The notes under the pieces: generated by a model
Told to the model about the DNA's origin: nothing
Seen by the model: the letters and a program-made list of their open reading frames with translations, nothing else
Database searches by the model: none
Assembly (NCBI GenBank): GCA_028023455.1
Contig: JAQFVV010000001.1
Coordinates: 19,651,611-19,715,610, forward strand
Reading direction: 5' to 3'
Origin: Epiperipatus broadwayi
Lineage: Eukaryota > Onychophora > Udeonychophora > Euonychophora > Peripatidae
Length of the DNA: 64,000 nucleotides
Shown: piece by piece, positions 23,590 to 34,861 of the stretch
Position numbering within the stretch: the first letter of the stretch is position 1
Layout: each line of letters opens with the position of its first letter
Program-made: the position numbers and the translations under genes

Positions 23590-24542
23590 TCCTATAGTTA
23601 CATCAGACAAAATTTCATTAAATTTTCAATATATATATATATGTTTCAAAAATATGTTTTAATTGAGGGTGTTATTCTGTCAAAATGTTGGTTTGTTATT
23701 TACTAAAAACAGTTTCTCTCAAAAACATGATTATCAAACAGCTTTTCTCTGTGAAAACATTCATTTTAACACACACACATATATATATATATATTAGCAT
23801 GTGTGTGCAAAAATAGACTTAAAAAGCTTATTATAGAACAAAATATTTCCAACAGCTCCTCACAAAGAAATAGTGAAAGAAAAGGTTGGATCTGCTAATT
23901 ATCAGATAGTGAAGATTTGAGTGATTTTCTATTACTGAATTATCCAATAGCTAAGATAATTTAAATATCTATTTATTAATCAATATTGAATGAATATCAG
24001 GGCTGACTACAATTGGCTAAGTGAAAAGCAAATGAACAAAGTTTGCTGAAATTTTTCTAACATTACTATGTCCAATTTGAACCCAAGTCATAGGAATGGC
24101 AGGCAGATGTAGTATCATTATATTCAAGGTCCTTCATATAAATGTGTGGAGAATCATATTGTATAATATAATTCTTTATGTATTACTTGAAAATTTTTGA
24201 TGTAATTATATGCATGCTCTATAATATAATACACCTTTCACATCATCTTTGCAATTCAATGTAAATATAATTGAAGTTACCTAAATCTCATAGAGTCATT
24301 ACTTAATGATAAAATATAACTTTTTATACAAATTGTTTTTTGTTATTGCAAAATGATTGATTTCACATAATTTAGTTAATAATAATATATTGCCATTCAG
24401 TCATTCAAATTTATTTTTAAAGTTTAACTTCAGATCTAAAAAAATAACTCTTCTCACTGATACTTGTAACTTTAATCTATAAGCTCTAAAATATTTAAAT
24501 AAGTGAAATAACTATAAGACTAATACACAGCATACAACTTAC
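23590..24542. other. AT-rich intron next to exon B
   Basis: Contains short (AT)n and (CA)(TA) tracts at 23627-23642 and 23769-23795. Otherwise nothing recognised. Confidence 0.45.
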
Positions 24543-24592
24543 AAGCTTGCACAACCACCAGCCTCCAAAAGACAAGCAAGAAGAGAATGTTT
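24543..24592 (-). CDS. INTU: Inturned (INTU), internal exon B
   Basis: A 50-bp exon starting in phase 0 and ending after two bases of a codon. It encodes KHSLLACLLEAGGCAS; the LLEAGGCAS core is a very conserved INTU segment. The acceptor is a T-rich run followed by TAG, and the donor is CTT|GTAAGT. It is too short to find without the neighbouring exons, but phase and sequence fit both sides. It lies about 12.0 kb downstream of exon A and 8.9 kb upstream of exon C; both introns are filled with repeats. Confidence 0.87.
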
Positions 24593-26229
24593 CTAAAAAA
24601 TAACAAACAATATATTAATTCACATCCAAAGTAAATGTACAAGTTACAAATGTACCTACTATTAGCAAAAACATATTTAAAAATTATTTCATAACTATTA
24701 TTTAATGAAGGCTGAAATGCTACTCATACAATTCCCAAGAGACTTAATAGTACATAATAATAATCATTATCCAGTATGTTAATTCAAAATTAACTTTTTT
24801 GACTTACTATAATTAACACTTTTGTTTATAAAAGTGACGTTTATTTTCAAGTTTTATGAAATGCTTTGTAAAACTTTTAATGATTATACGTGGTGACTCA
24901 AAAAATAATTACATATAGATTTCTAAATATCTTAATGTTCTTTTTTGCTTTCTTAATTGATCATCTTAATTAATTATATTTTCTAAATTAATTTACTTCT
25001 TATATTCTTTTGTACCTTTCTTTATTTACTCTCTCAATTTTTTTAAAAATATTACTCTCATAATATCTAAAAAAAATTGTCAATCATTTCATTTTTATTT
25101 TAATTATCTTTATGATAGATTTATTCTCACAAATATTTCTAATACCTACAAACTTTAAAACATATCACTGAAACTTAATTTTTCTAATTAACACTACAAT
25201 TCTAAAATTACTATACCTTTTTAATTATATAAATGTCTGCAGTAAAAATTGCCATAACAGACTTTTTCTAAAGTCTAATTTTATTCAATTTAACAAAAAC
25301 AAACTTTTCTTCTTCCTTCATTTTTAAATAATTTTTCTCCTCTATTATAAATAATTTTTTTTATGTTCTCATTTTTTTTCGAATATTTTTGACTATTTGT
25401 AAACATATCCATATTATATTTAATATATTGAATATTTTTCCATTAAGTTAATACCTTTGTTTTCTTAGGAGCAATTATTATATATAAAAAATTATTATTC
25501 AATTGAATAACACTAGCCTTTCCCTATTGATGTATAAATAATATAGCTATATATGTTTAAATATCTCTTAACATATTTTACCAGTACATAACAGAACATC
25601 TTATAAATAATATTTTTATAATAAACACTTTATTTTATCAAGAATGACTTCAAAACTCAAATCAATATGAACATCTGCAGTATGCAAATCACAAAAAAAC
25701 TAATTTCTCACACATTTCATTCTCAGTTTTCATTTATCTCCACTTTCTTAATCATTTTACCCAGAATATTTGTAGACTGAAATATTGAACTCAAACATTA
25801 GCTTCAACCACTACGCAATTAATGGTAATATAATTTATTTCGAAATATTATAAACTAAAAAAAAATCATGTAATAATTTATTAAGATCTAATAATCATAT
25901 AATAAATGTCTTTTATTATGTTTACATCAGTATATAATATTATCATCAAAAAGTCTTACAAAACAAATAAAAATATTTTTTACACTTCATTATATATTAT
26001 TGTAACTTTATTAATGTACTTCAAATTCAAACTTTATCAAAGATATAAATTAATTTTATGCTTCAACTCTTATCATTTTCCTTTTTATAATGAAACATTT
26101 CTTCATGAAATTAAAAAAAACCCACGAATAATCATACTAAATTTCAATGCATACTGCTAACATAATAGTCAAGATGATTTCTTGCAATAAATTTCTTTCA
26201 ACAATTAATATATGGAAAGGGTATTCAAA

Positions 26230-26230
<1 letters not shown>
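24593..26230. other. AT-rich intron upstream of exon B
   Basis: Pyrimidine-rich on the plus strand (24900-25800) but without exon, RNA or transposon signals. Short open frames here are chance. Confidence 0.45.

Positions 26231-26231
<1 letters not shown>

Positions 26232-26321
<90 letters not shown>
26232..26321. repeat. (AT)n microsatellite, interrupted once
   Basis: About 90 bp of alternating AT with one C at the middle (TATATCATATAT). An apparent Tyr-Ile repeat frame through it is an artefact. Confidence 0.95.
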
Positions 26322-26324
<3 letters not shown>

Positions 26325-26885
26325 TGGTTTTGATTCTTTTTTAGTAGTTCATTAGTCTATGTTAAGTAAATTTATATTATAAAAACACAATTATAATTAA
26401 ATATTTTAAAGGCATATTAAGAAATGTTAAATATTTAGACCAATATTTATAAATTTATGAATCTGTAAAAAAATACAACTGAACCAAAGGATTAACAATA
26501 AGATAGTTCATGACTACTAACTACCATGGCCTTTTTAAATGCTTTTACTGAAATTGGAAAATTACTTTGTTGCCTTTTGACCTTTTTGAAGTTAAAATGA
26601 AATTTTAAAATCAAGGTTTAATATATTTCAATTCAATGGAGTTGCTTGAAAATTGGTATATAACTAAGTTATATCAGCCTAATCCATGTGAAACACTTAC
26701 CTTTTCAGTACCTCAACTAATTTCATAGATATTACAAGAGAGCAATATAATTTTTTCTTTCAATTTATAACATTTTTGTAACCATTTTAAACTCTTAATG
26801 TATATATCATATTTAGTATGTGTACATAATTAATTTTGTTTTTGGCTAGTATTGTAATGTTATATAAATTTCTATTTTATTTATA

Positions 26886-27955
26886 CACCTGGGTCTCTTT
26901 TTACACAGACTTATTTAACATGATTTTGAAGTTACGCGATTCGTGTTTCACCAGAAGTCGAACTCCGATAAAGTGCTATTACTTTAAATAATAAATTTCA
27001 CACACTTACATTATATTGGAAGTAATAGCACATTATTGGAATTTGACTTTCATCTTAGTAATTTCAATATTTTCAGTGCTTTATAATAGTAAGATTTTAT
27101 GCAATAATGAAATTAAAATCATGATTTCCACATTTTATGTATACACACATAAAATTTTACAAGATTATAATGTAAATTTGTTCAAACATTGTGCATGTTA
27201 ATTTTGCATTTTAAATCACATTCTGTTTTTGCTTTTTAAAAAAGAACGTAGTCAATTATTAATCATTTAGTGTCCACAAGTTTATTTTTAAAAGGTCAGT
27301 AATAGCAGTGGGCACAATTAAATTTGACAATTAAAAATTAAAATCTGATTTTTAATTGTAATTAACAATTTAAAAATTACTTACGGTGACTTGAAATTAA
27401 TGTGATGTGAAATTTGATTTTTAAACGGAATTGAAAATTAAAGACAAAAATAAGAATTTAATTTTTAGTTGTTAGTTTCATAAACAATTAATAAATTCAT
27501 CATCTCAAAGGTTAATTACTAATTATGTTTTCACCAGAAAACCATTGACACACCATGAGTGTGAAGTTGGCGCTAGTTGTTTGCAAATGAACATATTTTT
27601 CAGCAAATAGTGATAATAATTAAAACATGTATAAAAAATGTAAATTACTGTACTGTAAATTATGCATAAAAATATATTATTTTGAATAAAATTAAATATT
27701 ATAGTTAAAAAAAGTTTGTCTTGTATCAATTTTTTTTCAAATTTGAAATTTTTTATTAGTCATATTTTATTTCCTTATTTTTTTGTGTGCGTATTTTAAA
27801 GTAATTTTAAGTTGGTGCGTTGCTTTTACATGAATTTTGAAAAATCACAGAACACATCCCCCCTTTTTCCATGTAAGTTATGTCTATTTTTGTGTAATTT
27901 CATTTGCGTGTGTTTTCTGAGGAACATATCTATCGCGTAAAATGAGACCTAACAA
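26886..27955. mobile_element. 1.07-kb TIR element, copy 1 (non-autonomous DNA transposon)
   Basis: Begins TA-CACCTGGGTCTCTTTTTAC. The right end is decayed (AAAATGAGACCTAACAAACC), but the full copy at 62794-63865 ends AAAATGAGACCCAGGTG-TA, giving terminal inverted repeats CACCTGGGTCTC(T/A)TTTTAC. By eye the copies are about 95 percent identical over their length. Near the left end (26957-27052) is an internal hairpin pairing a GTCGAACTCCGATAAAGTGC-type arm with AAGTAATAGCACATTATTGG-type sequence. No transposase frame is present. TA target duplication would suit Tc1/mariner or some other superfamilies; I do not assign one. Confidence 0.85.
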
Positions 27956-27969
27956 ACCAGTCACTAAGT

Positions 27970-29325
27970 TTTCAATATATAGATCCCATAATTAAAGAGA
28001 CTGAGCAGTGCACAGAAAGCCTATTTCTTCTTCATCTTGGTACTACTGTTAAAGTGATATCTTTGGTTAATGATGTTCTGATGGTCTTCAGACACCTCCA
28101 AAATGCTCTTCTCATTCTTCATATTTTGAACAAATTTGGAATCTGAACAGGATTTCCAATATAAGTTTGCAAGCATTCTATGTGGCAGACAGATATAGAT
28201 CCCAATATACCTTCATTCTTCACAGGTACATACTCATATTTTCTCAGAAATTTCAACTAACTTATCCAAAACACAATTAAGCCAACATCTAAATCATATG
28301 GTTATAAACAAGTTCAATAGAAAAATAAGTTTTCTACCCTGAATTGCTTTATCCTATAGTACAAGTTTGTATTGTTAATGCTACTCTGCATGTATATTTC
28401 CTTACTATAGTCCATGGATGCATCTTTTAAGAAGTGCTGCTAAAACAACAATACTATAATAAAATCATATATCTAGGGATCAACATCACATCTATCAATG
28501 ACAAGTGCTTGTTTCCCTATTTGCAAAGGTGATTTTAATCAAATATATTCTCATTCATTTGTATCCTATATCAGAGCTAAGATGTACTTTGCAACCACAA
28601 TTAATCTAATCCTGAAAGCCATTCTACCACTTATAACAGTGCTTGCTCAACTTCCATATGCAAGTCTTTTTTTGCACTGATCATGCTATTAGAATGTAGA
28701 TCTGTTGGATAATTATAGCATCAAATCTTCAATTGGTGCTTCATTTAAAGATCTGAAAAAATTATATATCCTGACAGTTATCTATGGTCAACCCTCCCAA
28801 TTGCCAAATCTTTAATAAGAGTCTAAAATATATGTGTTCCTCGATCATGGCTAAAATTTTTGCATAACTTATTACTCATCTCAATTTCTACAAAACCTTC
28901 CTTATTAACCATTTTCAATTAAATTTGGATCTCACACATATCTTGTGCAATAATCATCCAGAAGATATGATACACATTTTTGAAACATGTCCATACTTTT
29001 CATTTTTAAGACATTTCATATTCCACAAGTAAAAAATCTAAAATAACTGCTTGAGAAAAATATCAACAATTTTAATCCATACAATGCCACAGTAACACTA
29101 TTATAACTATGTGTCTTGCTCACTTTTCTATTATTTTTGACAACAAAAAATATAATATTCTTTAAAAAATAACAAAGAGTAGTATAATATATATTTATAT
29201 GTCCCAAAATACATACTCAGAAATACTATGACAAAAATTTGTCATATAAAAAAATTCTACTATACATATGTTAATACTTGTATATAATTTGTAATTAATA
29301 AAGTTTATTCTTTATACATAAATAA
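27970..29325 (+). pseudogene. LINE remnant, plus strand (RT C-terminal region and zinc motif)
   Basis: Broken frames in the plus direction. Readable pieces include a YLGINITS-like motif at about 28470 and, near 28935-29030, LCNNHPEDMIHIFETCPYF. The latter matches the Cys/His motif near the C-terminus of several LINE ORF2 proteins (pattern C...E(D/T)..H.F..CP). A related motif (ETLNHFVLQCPVLHA) occurs in the remnant at 30510-32290. The 3' end at about 29300 has ATTAATAAAGTTTATTC. Confidence 0.6.
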
Positions 29326-30056
29326 TAAAGTGAAAAAAGTTTTCTATTGATAGTTTTTATTTTAAAATAATTATTTTTAAAAAAAATCTAAGTTAGAAAA
29401 ATTGCATTATTTAAAACAGTTGCAAAAAGTTAAAAAGAAAACTTGTGATATTTATTTAAAACAATGACTTGAATTTTCTTCAGTAGCATGCAAAAAAATA
29501 ACTGCTTTAAAATAAAAACTATCAAACAATTTTAAGTAGAAAACTTTCTTATTAATTTATTATACATATATAATTGTGTACACATGCTAAATATAATATA
29601 TACATTAACAGTTCATATACACTGCAAAAATATCTAATGATTTACATAAACTATATGTGTGATATTGATTTAAAGTAAAATTATATGTATTAAGTAAAGT
29701 CAAATTACAATATATACACATGTATTTTTATGTGGACATATTAAATACAATATATACATAAAAGGTATATATTTTAAGTTATAGAGATAAATATATCAAC
29801 TATAAGCACCCAGTCAATTTAATGTACAATATAGTTTTACATTTTCATTTACTGTACCAATATTAAAAACTTAAAATTAATATATATGGTAATTGATGAT
29901 TCCATTTTGAAAGTTGAGTTGAAAATGATTATGAATATAATCGAAAATATTTCTTTATGAGTTTTTATTTATATAATATTATAAATTGTTTACCATTGTT
30001 TGGAATATATTTAAGTTTCGTTATTGTATTATTAATATTAGCAGACATTTATTTTG

Positions 30057-30060
<4 letters not shown>
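29326..30060. other. AT-rich intron
   Basis: AT-rich with scattered TATATA. No feature recognised. Confidence 0.4.
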
Positions 30061-30101
<41 letters not shown>

Positions 30102-30105
30102 AAAT

Positions 30106-30147
<42 letters not shown>
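30061..30147. repeat. (TA)n microsatellite with palindromic centre and edges
   Basis: Two (TA)n blocks flank AAAACAAAATAAAA. The left edge TTTATTTTGTTTTA is the reverse complement of TAAAACAAAATAAA, so edge plus first block form a long hairpin. Confidence 0.9.
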
Positions 30148-30152
<5 letters not shown>

Positions 30153-30221
30153 CTTTTACTGACTGTGCATTAAAAAGACAAAATAATTTTTTCCTCAACC
30201 ACAATTGCAGTATTTAAATTT

Positions 30222-30354
30222 AACTTGAAATAAAAGCATGAGGTGTTCAGAAATTAATTAAGTCAATCTCAATTTTTTATAGAAAATTAGTTTATTTCTG
30301 GAAGAAATATACTTAATTAATTTCTGGACCCTCCCCATGTTTTTATTTCAAGGT
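30222..30354. repeat. Small MITE with about 40-bp inverted arms
   Basis: Left end CTTGAAATAAAAGCATGAGG then TGTTCAGAAATTAATTAAGT. The reversed right end is CTTGAAATAAAAACATGGGG then AGGGTCCAGAAATTAATTAAGT. The GGTxCAGAAATTAATTA part resembles mariner-type termini (inference). No coding capacity. Confidence 0.7.
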
Positions 30355-30509
30355 AATCTAATATATAATTTGATTTATCCATTACAATCTGGAATAAATG
30401 CAAATTTACAAATAATAATAATTATTTACATAACAGATATTATTAAAATGCAAAATATATTTACTACAATTGTAATGCTGATGTAAAAATAATTATAGGA
30501 GAAAAAGTT

Positions 30510-32275
30510 TCAGATTTACTAATAGAAAATTATATGCTATCTGTTTACCAATTGAAAGCAATACTTTATTTGCTGCTTTATCAAATAACTAGGAACAGCA
30601 GTGATACAGAACAATTTAAGACCCATCTCCTGATATCAATCGTAATCAAAACAATTGAGTCATTTGTAAAAAAACAAAATACAATCTATACTTTTAACCT
30701 CAATATCACCATTTCAATTTGCCAAAAAGGAATCCTAAACTTCTGAAGCAGTTATGCTTTTCAAAATTCTTATAGATCAGGTATGAACCTCTAGAAAGGT
30801 TGAGCCTATTGCAATTCAACTGGATATGTCTGCTGCCTTTGACTTAATAGCAAAATATACATTATTACAGCTTTAAAAAAACTGACATCCCAACCCCCTC
30901 TTATACATTACTGCAAATTTACTTACAACAGACACATTTTCATTCATAACATTAAATGGTAAAACAACTTCAAATTTTAACTTTTACAACTCAATACCTC
31001 AAGGCTCATTTCTTAATGCACTGTTGTTTATTACTTATATTATCCTTCTACTAATGGATATTGAAATAAAACTTCCAGGATTCAATCAACTCTGTAAATA
31101 AATGCATCAAACATACCTGCTACATGAATGGTATTGTCATCTTCCTACCTTCAAAAAAATATATTCCTCAACTTGTAGTAAACATACTTGAAGACCATAC
31201 TAAAGAATATTCTTTACAGTTTAACAAAGCCAATCCATCATCCTGCAATATCTTGATAAAAAATAAAACTGACTCTTCTTTTACAGCAAATCCACATAAT
31301 TTTCTAGGTTTCCTCATCATCTTTACATAAATACTATGAGGATCACAATCAAGAACAATTTTCTTGCTCTATAGAATCCACTAACAACTCTTTATCCAAA
31401 GTTTACCTTTCAATTCATTCTAAAATATCTCTTATTAATATCTTAATATTTCAAAAAACAACTTATTACAGTCCAATAATAAAATACACAATCTCTTTTA
31501 CTAAAAAAATCAATTCATTATGCACAAAACTTATTTGAGGAAAAAATACTATATCAATAAGCATTAAAATTATGCAAAAGCATGCAAAATTCAATGACCT
31601 CTCACTACACAGTATCATAATTTTCTATTTCCAAAGGGTAATTGATAAAATCAATAGAATAATCAATTCCTATCATGATGCCCAACAATTTATCCAAATT
31701 CCTGCTTCTGATATACTACCACCAAGTAAATGTAATCTTATTGATAAAATACTACGTATGATTTCAAGTTATGTTCTTCTAACCCATGGTCATTTTGCTA
31801 AGAAAATCAACTATTGGCAAACTTATAATCTTATACATAAAACTGAATGCAGTAATATACCTAATACCATTCTAATTTATACAAATGAACAAATAATATG
31901 AAAGTTCAAACATTGATATCTGAAAACAAAATATTTTGTTTTCCTAATTAAAATCAATCTGGAAGCTCTACCCACCAACATATTTCTTACAAAAAATGTC
32001 ATTTGTAAATTCTGATGCTTATTGTCTTCATGCCACAAGGAGAAAGAAACTCTGAATCATTTTGTGCTACAATGCCCTGTACTACATGCATAATGAAACC
32101 TCATTTTATCTATAATAAAATCCCACAATTCATCTCTAATAATTATCACTTTTCTAATTTTCACCCTATGGTTTCTGAGGTGTCAATTTTGTTTCAATTC
32201 AACATTTCAGAAATAAAACTATCTTCCAAAAATATTACCAAAATCACACTTTGCTTTATTTTGCTGTAATATCCT
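30510..32275 (+). pseudogene. LINE remnant, plus strand (reverse transcriptase to C-terminus)
   Basis: In broken plus-strand frames I read SIVIKTIESFVKKQ (start of the RT fingers), AIQLDMSAAFDLIAKYTLLQL (motif A, LDxSAAFDxxD with Asp present), NSIPQGSFLNALLFITYI (motif B, GVPQGSxLGPLLF), then KYIPQLVVNILEDHTKEYSL and a 109-residue open stretch at 31572-31901. It ends with ETLNHFVLQCPVLH near 32045-32090. The YxDD motif itself was not recovered. Consistent with a Jockey/CR1/I-type LINE; several stops and frameshifts. Confidence 0.75.
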
Positions 32276-32719
32276 ACATAATTACAATTTATCCAAACTA
32301 CTTCAAACACTTTTTAGCAAAACTCTTTATTTGTGTGTGTATATATATATATAATATTATGACTCGATGTCTGTATTTTGAAAACAATATACGGAATTAT
32401 ATAATTGAATATTTATAAATACAGTAACTAAATAATTAAAAAATTTATCCACTTAGGAGCACTTTCAATTATCCCAGTAATCTGTGTCAACTAAAGCTTT
32501 GAAAGGCTAACTTTCCCACAATTCTGTGATCTTAACATTTGCTGCTTGCCTGTTAATTAAGTCATGTTTATATTTGTATATTAGCATAGCTTCCTTTATT
32601 GTTATTTTTTTCAATTTGCAATATTTTTACACTGTTAAAATTGAAGTCAAAACCATAACTACATGTTTTATTATGGTCGTAAAAACAGATGCTGAAATAT
32701 TATTATCTACTCTGCAATT

Positions 32720-32880
32720 TTGTTTCGATTTCTGATAACGTTTTAATAATAGCAAGTGTTCTTTAGTTCTTTTTTTCAATGTACATCTAGATTCACCTAT
32801 ATATCCACTGCCACACCTACATATCCATTTATAAATGGCACATTTTTTATTTATAAATGAGGTTTTATCTTTGGAGTTAT
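32720..32880 (-). pseudogene. PLE-2 GIY-YIG endonuclease (left-arm copy)
   Basis: The minus strand reads AIYKWICRCGSGYIGES then RCTLKKRTKEHL. The IY...CxCGxxYIGES..xL..R.KEH pattern is the PLE GIY-YIG nuclease, with the YIG and the Arg of the RTKEH segment in place. Just upstream is YTPPTLNKLINNSKDK, the usual RT-EN linker. Downstream the frame is interrupted, but HNK-S/TCSYGxDFNFNSVKILQ, seen intact in the right-arm copy, is recognisable as the domain's C-terminal part. Confidence 0.8.
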
Positions 32881-32881
32881 T

Positions 32882-34095
32882 TATTAATTTGTTTAATGTA
32901 GGAGGTGTGTAAAATGCAATATCACATATTCCTTTATAAATTTTCCTTATAAAATTTACTTGATCATTTGAAATATATGGGATTGATATCCATATTTTTT
33001 ATTAGCAGGAGATTCAATATTATCAAAATTTTTATTTTTATATTTTGTATTAAAATCTCTAATAACATTATATATACGATTATAACTGTAGTCAACATTT
33101 AACAGTTCATTCGAATATATTTCAATATTTTTGCCTTTATCCGATGAATATTTGCAAAGACTATTATTTCTAAATAAGAAGGACTTCAAACCTGCTATTT
33201 TGTGTGACATTGGCACTTTTGATTTATATGGAATATAACCTCTTTTTACTATTGGTTTAATGGTTATACAGTAATCCAGCATGCATTTATTTCTAGTTAT
33301 TTTAAGATCAAGAAACTGAATGCACATTAAATCTTCATCTGTTTTTATACATCTTAGGCCTTTGGTTTACCACGTATAAAAACATCATCAACATATCAAT
33401 AATATGCAGTAATATTTTTTTGATAATATTCTTTTTTCAAAATATTTTCTTCATATGTAGAAATTATAAAATTACATATTTGAGCAACAGTAGGTAAACC
33501 CATAGGCCATCTGTTACACATTTTATAAAAATCCTTATTAAAAACTGCCTAAATATTTTTATCAATAAAATTTAATGTTTCAGTCATAAACTTTATTATT
33601 TTCACGTTAACATTTTTTAAACTTAATGCATTGAAAATAATTTTGATAGATGCCAATCGATCAATTGATCCATACATTTCACTAACATCTAGAGTACATA
33701 TAACATCATTAACATCAATCTTAACATTATGGATTTTATTAACAAAATCAAATGAAGAACATATTGTATATTTACCAAAACCAAGAATTTCTTGTAGCAT
33801 TTTTTCAATTAAACAACAAGTTTCATAATAAAACGCCCCTCCAAAATCAATCATTAAACACAATGGTTCATTTTCTTTATGCAGTTTTATATTTGAAAAA
33901 AATCTTAGGACATATTGCAGAATAAGGGTAAATTTTATAATAAGTACTATTATCAATCGCTTTATTTTTGACTTTTTTAAAAATGTTATTAACAAATTGA
34001 ATACATAAATTTTCTATATTTACTTTATCAACTTTCATAAAGTTAAGATTCTTCATTAAACAAATTATTAAATAACCCAAAAGGTAAAACCTCAT
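32882..34095 (-). pseudogene. PLE-2 reverse transcriptase
   Basis: In minus-strand order: EPLCLMIDFGGAFYYETCCL, VICTLDVSEMYGSID (motif A, catalytic Asp present), WPMGLPTVAQICNFIISTYE (motif B region), YVDDVFIRGK at about 33365-33395 (motif C, both Asp present, but a stop codon replaces the residue before it), FLDLKITRN, YIPYKSKVPMSHKIAGLKS and a linker leading to the endonuclease. The order and motifs are those of PLE reverse transcriptases. At least one stop (before YVDD) and frame breaks make it a pseudogene, though better preserved than PLE-1. Confidence 0.82.
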
Positions 34096-34119
34096 TTATA
34101 AATAAAAATTGTGCCATTT

Positions 34120-34400
34120 ATAAATGGATAAGTAGGTGTGGCAGTGCATATATAGGTGAATCTAGATTTACATAGTAAAAAAGAACTAAACAACACTTGC
34201 TATTATTAAAATGTGTTCAGAAATTGAAACAAAATTGCATAGTAGATAATAATATTTCAGCATCTGTTTTTTACGACCATAATAAATCATGTAGTTATGG
34301 TATTGACTTCAATTTTAACAGTGTAAAAATATTGCAAATTGAAAAAAATAACAATAAAAAAATTAAAGGAAGCTATGCTAATATACAAATATAAACATGA
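34120..34400 (+). pseudogene. PLE-2 right-arm copy of endonuclease and 3' end
   Basis: The plus strand repeats the endonuclease sequence of 32720-32880 in opposite orientation, with a stop in place of a residue before the CGS motif. It continues with an open stretch at 34197-34394 including NNISASVFYDHNKSCSYGID and FNFNSVKILQIEKNNN. This shows the intact C-terminal endonuclease frame that is broken in the left arm. Confidence 0.75.
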
Positions 34401-34589
34401 CTTAAGTAACAGGCAAGCAGCAGACATTAAGATCACAGAATTGTGGGAAAGTTAGCATTTCAAAGCTTTAGTTGACACAGATTACTGGGATAATCGAAAG
34501 TGCTCCTAAGTGGATAAAAATTTTTAATTATTTAGTTACTGTATTTACAAATATTCAGTTATATAATCACACACACATATATATATATA

Positions 34590-34720
34590 TTGACTGTCCT
34601 GCAATCTTCTTCAGAGCCACTTTAACCTCTTAAAAACATTTTTTAAGAGATTAAAGCGGCTCTAAAGAAAACTGCAGGGCAGTGGTCCTGAAAAAGTCTG
34701 AAGGACAGTCAAAATGTAGG
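34590..34720. repeat. Palindrome in PLE-2 right arm
   Basis: GACTGTCCTGCAATCTTCTT then CAGAGCCACTTTAACCTCTT pairs with AAGAGATTAAAGCGGCTCT then AAAGAAAACTGCAGGGCAGT: about 42-bp arms with a short loop, followed by a further GGACAGTC at 34709. On the minus strand one arm contains CTGAAGAAGATTGCAGGACA then GTCAATATA, which resembles a decayed hammerhead core. Confidence 0.7.
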
Positions 34721-34861
34721 TGTATTTATATATGTACACATAAAGAGTTTTGCTAAAAAGTGTTCAAAGTAGTTTGAAAAAATTGTATAACTATTTTTCT
34801 TAATGAGTTAAAAAAGATAAGAATCAAAGACCAGGCCAAAAAATTTTAAATATTGATATAC

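Larger units (their letters stand above)
32276..34787 (-). mobile_element. Penelope-like element 2 with inverted flanking arms
   Basis: Core (minus strand, about 34080 down to 32880) encodes RT. The left arm (32276-32880) encodes the GIY-YIG endonuclease and 3' UTR on the minus strand. The right arm (34080-34787) is the same sequence in opposite orientation, beginning within the endonuclease region and running through the 3' UTR. By eye the arms are about 90 percent identical over 490 bp, then continue more loosely to ACACTTTTTAGCAAAACTCTTTAT in both. The right arm contains an extra palindrome (34590-34720). PLEs are known for terminal repeats (pLTRs) in direct or inverted orientation. All frames carry stops. 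Confidence 0.85.

Noticed and set aside
26147-26344. Open frame with Tyr-Ile repeats
   Set aside because: Produced by translation of an (AT)n microsatellite.
27016-27729. Open frames on both strands within the 1.07-kb TIR element
   Set aside because: Short, without transposase motifs, and no selective pattern is visible between the two copies.
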